The position numbers and the translations under genes were made by a program. The notes beneath the pieces are model-generated. The model did no database searches. It was not told where the DNA came from and saw only the letters and a list, made by a program, of their open reading frames with translations. Of a DNA stretch of 64,000 nt, positions 8,687 to 17,210 are shown in pieces. Source of the stretch: Arthrobacter sp. Soil764. GTDB taxonomy: Bacteria; Actinomycetota; Actinomycetes; Actinomycetales; Micrococcaceae. The stretch's first letter is position 1. Each line of letters opens with the position of its first letter. The stretch lies in the NCBI RefSeq assembly GCF_001428075.1, contig NZ_LMSI01000019.1, positions 302,255 to 366,254 of the forward strand. The letters are read 5' to 3'.

Positions 8687-9148
8687 ATGTCACTGAAGGA
8701 AAAGCTGAAGGCCGATGTCATCGTCCACATGAAGGCGGGCAACAAGGTTGGCCTGACAACTGTGCGCAACGTCCTGGGCGAAATCGAGACGCGGGAAAAA
8801 TCCGGCAAAACCCCGGTGGAGCTCGACGACCTACAGATCACCGCCCTCCTGCAGAAGGAAGCGGCCAAACGCCGTGACACCGCCGCCACCTATTCTTCTG
8901 CCGGCCACGACGACCGGGCCCAGGCGGAGATCACCGAAGCTGAGATCATCGAAGCCTACCTCCCTAAAGCCCTGACCCGGGCGGAAGCTGAACAGATCGT
9001 CGATGAGGTCATCGCCGCCCTGACAGCGGATGGCACGGAACTGACCATGCGCTCCATGGGCGCGGTCATGAAATCCGTTACCCCCAAAATTGGCGGCCGC
9101 TTCGACGGCAAGGCCGTCAGCGAGATTGTGAAGGCCCGTTTGGCCTGA
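8687..9148 (+). CDS. GatB/YqeY domain-containing protein
   Basis: The 153-residue protein matches the YqeY family over its full length: M-S-L-K-E-K-L-K-A-D-V at the N-terminus, a helical core with R-N-V-L-G-E-I-E, E-A-E-I-I-E-A-Y-L-P in the middle, and the C-terminal M-G-A-V-M-K-S-V-T-P-K-I-G-G-R-F-D-G-K segment typical of the GatB tail domain. The GatB tail binds tRNA in amidotransferases; the stand-alone protein's role is unclear. The ATG is preceded by GAGAGAATGAG. Confidence 0.92.
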   Translation: MSLKEKLKADVIVHMKAGNKVGLTTVRNVLGEIETREKSGKTPVELDDLQITALLQKEAAKRRDTAATYSSAGHDDRAQAEITEAEIIEAYLPKALTRAEAEQIVDEVIAALTADGTELTMRSMGAVMKSVTPKIGGRFDGKAVSEIVKARLA

Positions 9149-9167
9149 TCCTGAAGGCCGGGCTCAC

Positions 9168-9255
9168 ACGGGGACATGGGATATGGGCCGGCGGCGATTG
9201 GGGGGCGGCATCCGGTCTCAGAGATACCTTGGCCGCCGGCCCTGTCCCTATGTGT
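9168..9255. repeat. Inverted repeat with 11-bp perfect stem after yqeY
   Basis: Positions 9185-9195 and 9232-9242 are perfect reverse complements separated by 36 bases. The flanks extend the pairing imperfectly (CACGGGGACATGGG on the left, TGTCCCTATGTG on the right). It lies in the 369-bp gap between yqeY and the alpha/beta hydrolase, where no gene is evident. It could be a transcription-end structure or a small palindromic element. Confidence 0.45.
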
Positions 9256-9517
9256 AAGGCCCTGCCCCAGCAGCAGGACCTTGATTTCAACGGTAAGGCC
9301 GGTTCCGAAACGGCAGCCCACGTTCGCCGCAAGTTTCGCTCAAGACTGGGCCCGGCAGCCTCTTGGATTCGACGTTCCCGGGCACGCATCGGAATCCCAA
9401 CGAAAGCAGGGTCAAACCCTGCGATCCGGGCCTATAGTCAAAGAGACGGCACGTGCCATTTGTGTGGGGGATTGACTGTCCTCGCGCGGAGCCGCATTAC
9501 AACGAATCGAGCCCACC

Positions 9518-10918
9518 GTGGCCGCTACCCCCAGAACGCCCCTTCCCGGCCCCCGTCCCCTGCGCAGTGGTCGAACACACCCATCCGGCCAGAGTTCCGC
9601 AGCAAGATGGCGCATTGGCTGGGTTGTGGCCGGAACAATGGCAGTAGGCCTCTTCGCTGGAATGCTCCTGGCAGCTGCCCCTTTCATCCGGGCGCGTGAG
9701 AGTGAGGTCATGGGTGCCGTTTTGTGCGGCTTTGCGGTGGGGTGGGGCCTGTTGGCCCTTCTGTCAGTCCGTTTCACTGACCAGCCGCAGCGGGGGGCCG
9801 TGGCACCTGCACTCTTCATGGGCGTTTCCGGTTTGCTGTTGGCGTGGTTCGGCGCCCCGGTGGATATCGTGGTCAGCTGGGTGTGGCCGCCCGTCCTGCT
9901 GGCTTTGGTGATCTGGATGTTTTTCCGTTCACGCCAGCAACTGCATAGCCGGAGCAGGCGATGGGTGCTGTACCCGGTCATCGCGGTGCTGGCGCTTGCC
10001 TCGCTAGGTGGCGCTTACCAGACCCTGGGCGCCGCGGCTGATGCGGGAGCCTTCCCAATGCCCGGCCAGCTGGTGGACGTCGGCGGCTACAGCCTGCACC
10101 TCAACTGCACAGGCACGGGAAGCCCCACCGTGTTGCTCCAGCCCGGAGCCGGTGAGATGTCATCCAACCACGCCTTGCTTTCGACTGCAGTCTCCGGCCG
10201 GACACGGGTGTGTGTCTACGATCGGGCCGGCAGGGGCTGGAGCGGGCCTGCCGACACAGTCCAGGACGCCACACAGATAGCTGCGGACCTCCACACCCTG
10301 CTGCACAGCGGAAACGTTCCGGGACCCTACGTGCTGGCTGGTCATTCCTTTGGCGGTCTCTACGTGCAGACCTTCGCCGCCAACTACCCGGACGAGGTCG
10401 CCGGCATGGTGCTTATCGACTCTACGGACCGCGCACCAGCACCGGTGCCCCGGCCGGTTGCAGTCCGCGGCGGATATGACCTCCTTGGCCGGGTCACGGC
10501 CTTCATCTCAATACTGGGCCGGGTTGGTGCGCTGCGTTTGTATGCCCCTTTCGAGGACGTCAACAGCCTCCCGCCACATCAACGGGGCGAAGTCCGCGCC
10601 AATATTGCTGACGCAGGCAACATGCGCAGCACTCTTGACGAGTACGTTCAAGCAAACACCTCGATGGAAGAAGCCGCATCGTTGCAGGACTTTGCGGGCA
10701 AACCCCTTGTCGTCCTGACAGCGGGCGTCGGAAATGACGCCAAGCACGAGGCTTCGCAGAACGGGCTGGCCACGCTGTCTGCCAACAGCCTTCACAAAAC
10801 CATCGATTTTGCGTCCCATGAAGCGCTCGTCGCCGAACCTGACGCCGCAGCAATCACCGCCCAAGCAATCCTGGACGTCGTGGGTTCGGTGCGGACGGCA
10901 GTGCCCCTGGCAAAGTGA
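9518..10918 (+). CDS. Membrane-anchored alpha/beta hydrolase
   Basis: The 466-residue protein has about four hydrophobic segments within the first 170 residues, then an alpha/beta-hydrolase domain. That domain has V-L-L-Q-P-G-A-G (oxyanion region), C-V-Y-D-R-A-G-R-G-W-S and the nucleophile elbow A-G-H-S-F-G-G. A downstream L-I-D-S-T-D strand and a C-terminal His in F-A-S-H-E complete a plausible triad. It probably hydrolyses esters or amides at the membrane face; the substrate is unknown. The GTG at 9518 has only a weak ribosome site. Internal ATG codons around 9640 are alternatives, but the hydrophobic segments favour a start upstream of them. Confidence 0.8.
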   Translation: MAATPRTPLPGPRPLRSGRTHPSGQSSAARWRIGWVVAGTMAVGLFAGMLLAAAPFIRARESEVMGAVLCGFAVGWGLLALLSVRFTDQPQRGAVAPALFMGVSGLLLAWFGAPVDIVVSWVWPPVLLALVIWMFFRSRQQLHSRSRRWVLYPVIAVLALASLGGAYQTLGAAADAGAFPMPGQLVDVGGYSLHLNCTGTGSPTVLLQPGAGEMSSNHALLSTAVSGRTRVCVYDRAGRGWSGPADTVQDATQIAADLHTLLHSGNVPGPYVLAGHSFGGLYVQTFAANYPDEVAGMVLIDSTDRAPAPVPRPVAVRGGYDLLGRVTAFISILGRVGALRLYAPFEDVNSLPPHQRGEVRANIADAGNMRSTLDEYVQANTSMEEAASLQDFAGKPLVVLTAGVGNDAKHEASQNGLATLSANSLHKTIDFASHEALVAEPDAAAITAQAILDVVGSVRTAVPLAK

Positions 10919-11143
10919 TGCCGGGGCTCGCCGGCGGCAGGCTACGGCCAGCCGCTGTATTGATTTCAGTTCGAACATTTTTGCCCCGGTAGCCGAGACC
11001 CAGGGGCCATGCTTCAGGCCCGGCGGGCGGGTAGCCCGGCCGCCCGAGTATCGCTGGCTCCAATATGATCGTGTCGACCATTGAATCGATGACTGCCCGG
11101 CTGGTTGGCGGGCTGCCTTTGCGCCCTGGCCAGGGGAGGGTCG

Positions 11144-11389
11144 TCAGCCGCGGACTCTCCTGATCCTCACCCTGTGCCGCCTTTGAGCCGGGGTGGGACT
11201 GGTTAGGGGTCGGGGGCGCCCCCAGGGCCTGTGAGGCCGGTAGCTGATGGGGTCGGGAGACGCAGGCGCTGAAGCAACTCTCGACGAGCCCTTCCTGCGG
11301 CGCCGCATCTCCAGGAGAACGAGAATGGTCAGGCCGATCCATACGAAGGCGGCAACGAATATCAAAGCTACCGCCTGAACCGTACTCAT
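11144..11389 (-). CDS. Small single-helix membrane protein with basic Pro-rich tail
   Basis: The 81-residue protein starts M-S-T-V-Q-A-V-A-L. One transmembrane helix spans about residues 5-27 and contains A-F-V-W-I-G-L-T-I-L. It is followed by an Arg/Pro-rich tail with D-P-I-S-Y-R-P. The helix pattern and Y-R-P resemble the product at 5043-5273, suggesting paralogues. No known domain is recognised. It converges on the alpha/beta hydrolase gene. Confidence 0.55.
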   Translation of the reverse strand: MSTVQAVALIFVAAFVWIGLTILVLLEMRRRRKGSSRVASAPASPDPISYRPHRPWGRPRPLTSPTPAQRRHRVRIRRVRG

Positions 11390-11723
11390 GACTCGACTGT
11401 CTGCGTAGACGTGGAACCGTTCCTGCGAAGGCTTCTCGAGCGATCACCCTCGTCGCCGATGCATGGCGCAACGGCAGCCGACAGGTGAGGTGATGGACGG
11501 AAGATCCAGGGAGCCTGTTTCGACAGGAATCCCGCGAACGGAAGGTCAGGCGCTGGATGATGGCCAGCAGGGGTGGACATGGCGCGTGGCTTTCCGCAAT
11601 GGTTCGGCTGACTTCATAGCCCAATGAGTCAAGTTTCCGCTCGTGCGGACGGCCTGGCAATAGCATGCGGCGGCAGCTTTGCCCTCTTCCCGGGGGCACG
11701 AAAAGGAGCGTGGCGGACTGTGG
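11390..11723. other. 334-bp intergenic region without recognised gene
   Basis: This stretch lies between the AAA ATPase stop and the small membrane protein start, both on the minus strand. Short open frames exist on both strands, but none has a convincing ribosome site, composition or family resemblance. It should contain the promoter of the small membrane protein. No clear hairpin terminator was found. Confidence 0.4.
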
Positions 11724-12758
11724 TCAGACCAGCCAGCGCCACCAGCGCGGCTGCTCCGGTTCCGGCGTCGGTTCCGGTTCAGGTTCCTCACCCAGAGCCA
11801 GCGCGGCTTGGACAATGTCGTCCGCGGTGAGCGTCATGACAGCCTCGCGGTCGAGCGCATCGAGGCTTTGTTCCTCGTCGAGCGACAGTCGCAGCGCCTG
11901 GCGGTTGAGCGCCTGCTCGAACAGGGTGCGGGCGAACCGTGCATTGCCCGAGTCCTCGCCCGCGTGAAGCCCGGTGAGGATACGGCGTAGCATCTGGTCA
12001 GCCCCCGGCTCCAGCGTGTACTCGTGCTGCGCCAGCATCTGGTGAAAGATCGTTTGGAGTGCGTCGACCGAGTAGTCGGGGAACGTGATCTCTCGGGCGA
12101 ACCGGGAGCGCAGACCGGGGTTCGAGAGCAGGAAGGACTCCATCAACCGGGGGTACCCGGCTACGATCACGACCAGGCGGTGGCGATGGTCCTCCATCCG
12201 TTTGAGCAGGACCTCGATCGCCTCGGGACCGAAGTCCATCCGGCCGTCCTCGGGGGCCAGCGCGTAGGCCTCGTCAATGAACAGGACGCCGTCCAGCGCT
12301 CGCCGGATCACCCGGTCCGTCTTGATGGCTGTCGCGCCTACGTACTGTCCCACCAGACCCGAACGGTCGACCTCAACGAGGTGGCCTTTCTGCAACAGTC
12401 CCACCGCGCGGTACATCTCGGCCAGGAGCCGCGCCACGGTGGTCTTGCCCGTGCCCGGGTTTCCGAGGAACACCAGGTGCTGTGAGGTGGCCACCTCCGG
12501 CAGGCCATGCGCCTTTCGGCGGGCCTGGACCTGGAGCAGTGCTACGAGGGCCCGCACCTGTTCCTTCACGGTCTCCAGGCCCACCAGCGCGTCGAGCTCG
12601 GCCTGCACTTCCGACAGCGGCCTGGCCGGCCCCGGCCTTGCCCCGATGAGATCACCGACCAGGTCGTCGACGCGTTCTGAACCAGGCAGCTTGAGTTGAT
12701 CGGCCAGATGGCCGATGGTTTCGCGCAGGTCATCGAGCGGACGGCGGCTGGGAGCCAT
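11724..12758 (-). CDS. CbbX/CfxQ-type AAA+ ATPase
   Basis: The 344-residue protein has an N-terminal helical region, then an AAA+ module: Walker A G-N-P-G-T-G-K-T-T, pore region S-G-L-V-G-Q-Y-V-G-A-T, Walker B V-L-F-I-D-E-A-Y-A-L, sensor/arginine region N-P-G-L-R-S-R-F-A-R-E-I-T-F-P-D-Y, ending in a Glu/Pro-rich tail with W-W-R-W-L-V. This arrangement is shared by CbbX (Rubisco activase), SpoVK and the EccA ATPases of type VII secretion. None of those partners is encoded nearby, so its client is unknown. The ATG at 12758 (M-A-P-S-R-R) was preferred over the longer frame to 12857, whose extra residues look random. Confidence 0.87.
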   Translation of the reverse strand: MAPSRRPLDDLRETIGHLADQLKLPGSERVDDLVGDLIGARPGPARPLSEVQAELDALVGLETVKEQVRALVALLQVQARRKAHGLPEVATSQHLVFLGNPGTGKTTVARLLAEMYRAVGLLQKGHLVEVDRSGLVGQYVGATAIKTDRVIRRALDGVLFIDEAYALAPEDGRMDFGPEAIEVLLKRMEDHRHRLVVIVAGYPRLMESFLLSNPGLRSRFAREITFPDYSVDALQTIFHQMLAQHEYTLEPGADQMLRRILTGLHAGEDSGNARFARTLFEQALNRQALRLSLDEEQSLDALDREAVMTLTADDIVQAALALGEEPEPEPTPEPEQPRWWRWLV

Positions 12759-12890
12759 GCATCCACTGTAGTACTCGATTCCCGGCCGGAGTGGGGTTGG
12801 CCTCAGCGGTATTAGGACGAGTTTTTTGTCGCAGTATTCCTGCGGTAGACGGCTCAACGGCTACTCCAAGCCCTGCATCCCAAAGTGACA

Positions 12891-12925
12891 GCAAAAAACC
12901 CTCCCCGTGGAGGCCGGGGAGGGTT
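12891..12925 (-). terminator. Rho-independent terminator of the LGFP-repeat gene
   Basis: The stem is 12897-12906 with 12916-12925 (AACCCTCCCC / GGGGAGGGTT). On the minus strand it is followed by six T residues (complement of 12891-12896). It sits 25 bp beyond the LGFP gene stop. Confidence 0.88.
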
Positions 12926-12949
12926 CCTTGGTACAGCCGCTCCGGAGGG

Positions 12950-15289
12950 CTAGAAGCTGCCGTACTCGATCCTGGCCTGGCCGCCGGTGGGAACGGTGAT
13001 CCGTCCGCCCTGGAAATCCTGGCCGGTCCCGCCGTCGGCCGTGACATAGTTGTCGGTCGTCGGATAGCCGAGCCTGCCGAACTCGAAGCCGGTGGCCGCC
13101 CAGGCGTCGCGGGTCTTGCCGGTTGAGAGCCGAACACCGGTGGCCGGACTGGAAATCAGCGCCCCCCTCTCGAAGTTCACGTACGAGCCGCCGTCCTTCA
13201 GCCCGGTCACCTTGTTGGTCCCGGGGAACCCCAGGGCCACCAGGCCGCCGATGGCGTCGAATTTGGAGCTGTAGTCCGAGGACATCGAGTACGCGCCCAG
13301 CTGTGGGGACCAAAAGATGGTCCCGCCCTGGTAGTTCTGCCTGACGCCGCCGCCGACAGGAATCTCATCGCTGGTGGGGTAGCCGAGGTAGCCGTTTTCG
13401 AATCCTGCCTGTGCCCATGCACCCCGGGTGCCGCCGATGGAGACATGGGCTCCGCTGGCAGGGGACCACAGTATGGAGCCGCGCTGAAAGTTCTGGTACA
13501 GGCCGCCGTCCTTGATGGCCACTTGCGGGCTGACGGCCGCGCCGAGGGAGCGGCCCATCTCTTCGTGTTTGGCCAAGATGTCCCCGGTGACGGCGTAGGT
13601 CCCAACGTTCGGCACGTGGTAGATGACGCCGCCCTGGTAGTTCTGGGCGACGCCGCCGGAGATGGCGTACTCATCCGTGGTCGGGTAGCCGAGTGAGCCG
13701 TGCTCAAAGCCCTGCCCGGCCCAGACGTTACGGATGGAACCGATGGACAGGATTGGGCCGGCGCCAGGTGTCAGCAGGATGGCGCCGCCCTGGTAGCTCT
13801 GGAACGCGCCGCCGTCCTTCAGTCCGGTCACGACGTCACTGACCGGGTAGCCAAGGCCGCCCGACTCGAAACCGGTGGAGGCCCACTTGTCGCGGATGGG
13901 ACCGTTGCTGCTGATGAAGGCACCGGTGGCCGGGGACCACATAATGGCGCCGCCTTCGAAGCCCTGCCAGGATCCGCCGCCCTTGATCCCCCCGTTTTGG
14001 CCGGTGACGGGGAAGCCCAGCACACCATTCTCGGCCCCTTGTTCCCGCCACTTGCTGTTGATCACGCCGGCGACGGCGAACGCGCCGGTCTTCGGCGAGT
14101 AGAAGATCGCTCCCCCTTGGTAGGCCTGGTAGAGCCCGCCGTCCTTCAGTCCGCTGATTTCGTCGCTCACGGGGTAGCCCAGGAAACCGTTCTCGAATCC
14201 CGTAGCCGACCAGCGGTCACGGATGGCGCCAACGGAAATGTGTACCCCGCCTGCGGGCGACCAGAGGATCGCTCCGCCTTCGTACAGTTGATACACGCCG
14301 CCACCTTTGAGGCCAGCCACCTCATCGGTGACGGGGTAGCCGAGGCGGCCGTTCTCAAATCCGTACTCAGCCCACTTGCTGCGGGTGGCACCTACGGAGA
14401 GCTTCGGGCCCGTGGCGGGGGACCAGACAATGGCTCCGCCCTGGAAGTTCTGGAAGGCGCCGCCGTTCCTCAAGCCGCCGGTCTCATTGGAAGCCGGGCT
14501 GCCCAGGCCGCCGGCGGGCCCGTCGGTCTGGGAGTACTTCCCGGTGATGGATCCGAAGGGGTTGGATGAGTACGGGGTGAAGACGTCATCGATAGCTCCC
14601 ATGATGATCCGGTCTCCGGGCCGGTTGCTTCGCAGGAACCGGTTGACCACATCCAGGCTCGTGGAGAGGCAGCCGGCGGAGGTGGTCCTCCCGGCGTGCA
14701 GGAAGATCGCATAGGAGGCGCCCTGCACAGTGTTCATGTCGGGCGGGCGGTTGTAGTTGATCACCGCCGCCTGCTCGTAGTAGCCCTGGTTCATGTAGGT
14801 GTAGAGGTTCTCGTCAGAGGGCCCGCCGCGGCCCTCGAAGTACTGGTTGTAGGTGGGGCCATATTCCCCGCCCCATCGGGAGTCCGCATTGACCGTGTGG
14901 TACGCCAAAGCTGTCCCGGGGTTGGCCCGGCCAAGGGCCTCCGTGACACTGTATGAGCCGGTGGGGGACTTGAAGGTGTCCTCCCAAGTCAATCCCGGCG
15001 GGGCGAAGCCCTTGAGGCCGGAGTAGCCCCAGTCCTGCCATTCCTGCATGTAGCTGTTGCCGGACCGGACGCAGCCGGTGATGGTGACAACGTTGGAGTC
15101 ACGGCTTGTGGCGGTGGCGAACGTGACGCGGTTGGCGCCGAAGCTGTTGTATTTGACCTGACCCGCGGACAGCCGCTGGCAGGGGTTGTTCACCTGGGAT
15201 GCTGCCTGGGCGCTGCCGGCTCCAAGGAAGGCACTGCCAGCGACGGCGATCACCGCCATCGCCAGAGATAGCGGTTTGGTTTTGTGCAC
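12950..15289 (-). CDS. Secreted L,D-transpeptidase-like protein with ten LGFP repeats
   Basis: The 779-residue protein has a signal peptide (K-T-K-P-L-S then a hydrophobic core, cleavage near A-Q-A-A). A domain of about 220 residues follows, with I-F-L-H-A-G-R-T-T-S-A-G-C-L-S, resembling the His...S-x-G-C catalytic signature of YkuD-type L,D-transpeptidases. The rest is ten tandem units of about 53 residues, each with L-G-[YF]-P-x-[ST]-[DN], a G-G-x-x-Q-x-[YF]-x-G-G-x-I segment and a W-A-x-x-G-[FA]-E-x-G end. LGFP repeats are found in actinobacterial envelope proteins. A cell-wall crosslinking or anchoring role is likely. The GTG at 15289 follows AGAAGGAACT and gives the signal peptide directly. 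Unit 7 (L-G-A-A) is degenerate. Confidence 0.85.
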   Translation of the reverse strand: MHKTKPLSLAMAVIAVAGSAFLGAGSAQAASQVNNPCQRLSAGQVKYNSFGANRVTFATATSRDSNVVTITGCVRSGNSYMQEWQDWGYSGLKGFAPPGLTWEDTFKSPTGSYSVTEALGRANPGTALAYHTVNADSRWGGEYGPTYNQYFEGRGGPSDENLYTYMNQGYYEQAAVINYNRPPDMNTVQGASYAIFLHAGRTTSAGCLSTSLDVVNRFLRSNRPGDRIIMGAIDDVFTPYSSNPFGSITGKYSQTDGPAGGLGSPASNETGGLRNGGAFQNFQGGAIVWSPATGPKLSVGATRSKWAEYGFENGRLGYPVTDEVAGLKGGGVYQLYEGGAILWSPAGGVHISVGAIRDRWSATGFENGFLGYPVSDEISGLKDGGLYQAYQGGAIFYSPKTGAFAVAGVINSKWREQGAENGVLGFPVTGQNGGIKGGGSWQGFEGGAIMWSPATGAFISSNGPIRDKWASTGFESGGLGYPVSDVVTGLKDGGAFQSYQGGAILLTPGAGPILSIGSIRNVWAGQGFEHGSLGYPTTDEYAISGGVAQNYQGGVIYHVPNVGTYAVTGDILAKHEEMGRSLGAAVSPQVAIKDGGLYQNFQRGSILWSPASGAHVSIGGTRGAWAQAGFENGYLGYPTSDEIPVGGGVRQNYQGGTIFWSPQLGAYSMSSDYSSKFDAIGGLVALGFPGTNKVTGLKDGGSYVNFERGALISSPATGVRLSTGKTRDAWAATGFEFGRLGYPTTDNYVTADGGTGQDFQGGRITVPTGGQARIEYGSF

Positions 15290-15604
15290 AGTTCCTTCTT
15301 CCTGTCGGCGCAGCCGGGCGCCATCCTCATGAGCGGTGAAGCGCAGAAGGCCGTAAACCCCGATTGACGTGGGCAAACACGCGTTCTGGCGCGGCTGCAC
15401 CTAGGCTACCCCTCCTGCTGACCTGCTCACGCCACCATGTGCACGGCGGGGGACGAGGACCTACGACATCATCGTCATCACTGAAACCATCAGCCGAGCG
15501 TCCCCGGAAATCAGCGGCGATCCCTTCAGCCCGCTCCGAGGTGCTGGCATCCGTCGATGCCGTACACATAAAATGCGAAATCCATCACCAATAGAAAGAT
15601 CCCC
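15290..15604. promoter_or_regulatory. Divergent intergenic region between LGFP gene and pspA
   Basis: These 315 bp separate two divergent starts and should hold both promoters. Just before pspA the sequence CATAAAAT lies about 30 bp ahead of the GTG and is a plausible -10 element, though no strong -35 is seen. No gene is recognised here. Confidence 0.4.
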
Positions 15605-16333
15605 GTGAAGCAAAGTATTTTCGCCCGCGTCGCCCAGCTGGCCAAGGCCAACCTGAACGCCCTTCTGGACTCCGCGGAAGACCCGCAGAAGATGCTGGAC
15701 CAGATGGTCCGGGACTACTCGGAGAACATCCGTGAAGCCGAGTCCGCGGTGGCGCAGACCATCGGCAACCTCCGGATGGCCGAGGAAGACCACGCCCGCG
15801 CCGTCAACGAGGCCAACACCTGGGGTAGTAAGGCGATCGCTGCCTCCCGCAAGGCCGACGAGTTCCGGGCCGCCGGGAACGCCGTGGACGCTGACAAGTT
15901 CGATGCCCTGGCCAAGGTCGCCATCGGCCGGCAGATGACCGCTGAATCCACTGCCAAAGCGCAGGAACCAGATCTTGCCGCGCAGAACCAGGTCGTCGAC
16001 AAGCTCAAGAACGGTCTGGGCGAGATGCGGGGCAAGCTCGGGGAGCTGACCGCCAAGCGGAACGAACTGGTCAACCGTTCCCGGGTCGCCGCAGCCCAGT
16101 CCCAGGTCCACGATGCGCTCAAGGCCCTTGACGCCGGAGACCCGACGTCGGCGATCGGCCGGTACGAGGAGAACATCCGCCGGCAGGAAGCCACTGTCCG
16201 CGGCCAGCAGGAACTCGCCGCTTCGTCCCTGGAGGCCCAGTTCGCGTCCCTGGAAGACCTCGGGGAGCAGACCGAAGTGGAAGCCCGCCTCGCCGCCCTC
16301 AAGTCCATCGATCGGAAAGCCATCGACTACTAA
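15605..16333 (+). CDS. pspA: PspA/IM30 family membrane-stress protein
   Basis: The 242-residue, almost wholly alpha-helical protein begins V(M)-K-Q-S-I-F-A-R-V-A-Q-L-A-K-A-N-L-N-A-L-L-D-S-A-E-D-P, the amphipathic helix and D-P-x-K-M-L motif of PspA/Vipp1/IM30. It continues with a long coiled-coil rich in Ala, Glu and Arg. Family members coat damaged inner membrane and form ESCRT-III-like polymers. The GTG start is preceded by AGAAAGATCC. Its 3' end overlaps the convergent lipoprotein frame by 35 bp. Confidence 0.9.
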   Translation: MKQSIFARVAQLAKANLNALLDSAEDPQKMLDQMVRDYSENIREAESAVAQTIGNLRMAEEDHARAVNEANTWGSKAIAASRKADEFRAAGNAVDADKFDALAKVAIGRQMTAESTAKAQEPDLAAQNQVVDKLKNGLGEMRGKLGELTAKRNELVNRSRVAAAQSQVHDALKALDAGDPTSAIGRYEENIRRQEATVRGQQELAASSLEAQFASLEDLGEQTEVEARLAALKSIDRKAIDY

Positions 16334-17024
16334 GGGGCGGCTCATATAACGATCCTGGATCCCTCGCCGGACAGCTTAACTTTATGGGAGACAACGGGGA
16401 CACCGCCCTTTCAACTTGGTGGAGAAGCGGAGCCGACCACGGGTGAGGGCCTAAACCGGTCACACGGACTCCGGCGACTGCCCCGGTCCGGGGCCTATCA
16501 CCCGGGCTTGGCAGGGAGAGGTGCGCGGAAACGTAGCCTTGCTGAAGCATGATGACCTGGGACGTGGTTCCCGGACAGTCAGCTGTGAGCTCGACCGGCC
16601 AGAGGGTGACCGTGGGATGCTCCTGCCGGATAAAGATGGTGGCGCTGGCGGCACCGACGCAGGCAGCAGTAACCGTGTACTGGCCCGCAACTGGCACCTG
16701 TTCCCTGCCCCCAAAGCCCCTGGCCGGGCCATCCATTGGACCCTCCTGGAAGAGGAGGACCGGCCCGGGCACGGCTTTCAGGAGTGCGTCCAGGTCCTGG
16801 TAATTTCTTGCCTCGCGCTGAAGAACCAGAGGATCAGCGGGTCCTGTGGCTGATTCCGTGATCAGTGACGGGTCAGTTGTCGCAGGGCGGCCGCGTTCGG
16901 CTGTCGGCGTGCTCGCCGGATCCGGATAGTCATAGGCGCACCCCGTCGTGGCGGCTATCGGCACCAGAAGGCACAGCGTAACGGCCAGGCGGGCGCCGAG
17001 GCCTTTCTTGTCCATGCTTTCCAT
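16299..17024 (-). CDS. Putative secreted lipoprotein, unknown function
   Basis: The minus-strand frame encodes about 241 residues with M-D-K-K-G-L-G-A-R, a hydrophobic stretch and the lipobox A-T-T-G-C, so a lipid-anchored exported protein is predicted. The mature part begins with a Thr/Pro-rich spacer and has no recognised domain; two further Cys residues could form a disulfide. The start is uncertain (17033, 17024 or 17015). The last 12 codons overlap the end of pspA on the opposite strand, and the tail after about residue 185 looks less protein-like, so the natural C-terminus may have been altered by a frameshift. Confidence 0.6.
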   Translation of the reverse strand: MESMDKKGLGARLAVTLCLLVPIAATTGCAYDYPDPASTPTAERGRPATTDPSLITESATGPADPLVLQREARNYQDLDALLKAVPGPVLLFQEGPMDGPARGFGGREQVPVAGQYTVTAACVGAASATIFIRQEHPTVTLWPVELTADCPGTTSQVIMLQQGYVSAHLSLPSPGDRPRTGAVAGVRVTGLGPHPWSAPLLHQVERAVSPLSPIKLSCPARDPGSLYEPPLSSRWLSDRWT

Positions 17025-17210
17025 GGTCGCCACGCCCGCGATTCAAAGCAACAGCCGTGGCGGTCGCCCAAGCCGGCCATGTGATGGCTTCTCCCACCGC
17101 CCGGGCCAGCACCTGGAACCTTGACTCCGGGTCCTGCTCGCTGCGTGGTTTGGTGATTGCGGGCGCTCTCCCGGACGGTCCGCCTCAGCTCCGCGGCATC
17201 CGGCACCCAC

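Noticed and set aside
11724..12758. Type VII secretion locus marker (EccA)
   Set aside because: No EsxA/B, EccB, EccC, EccD or MycP-like gene is present in the window.
13700..14569. 289-codon plus-strand frame with apparent repeats
   Set aside because: The repeats are the mirror of the LGFP repeats coded on the minus strand.
12950..15289. Periodic DNA repeats that could suggest a CRISPR or satellite array
   Set aside because: The period is about 160 bp and varies, codes for LGFP protein repeats, and has no conserved short direct repeat with spacers.
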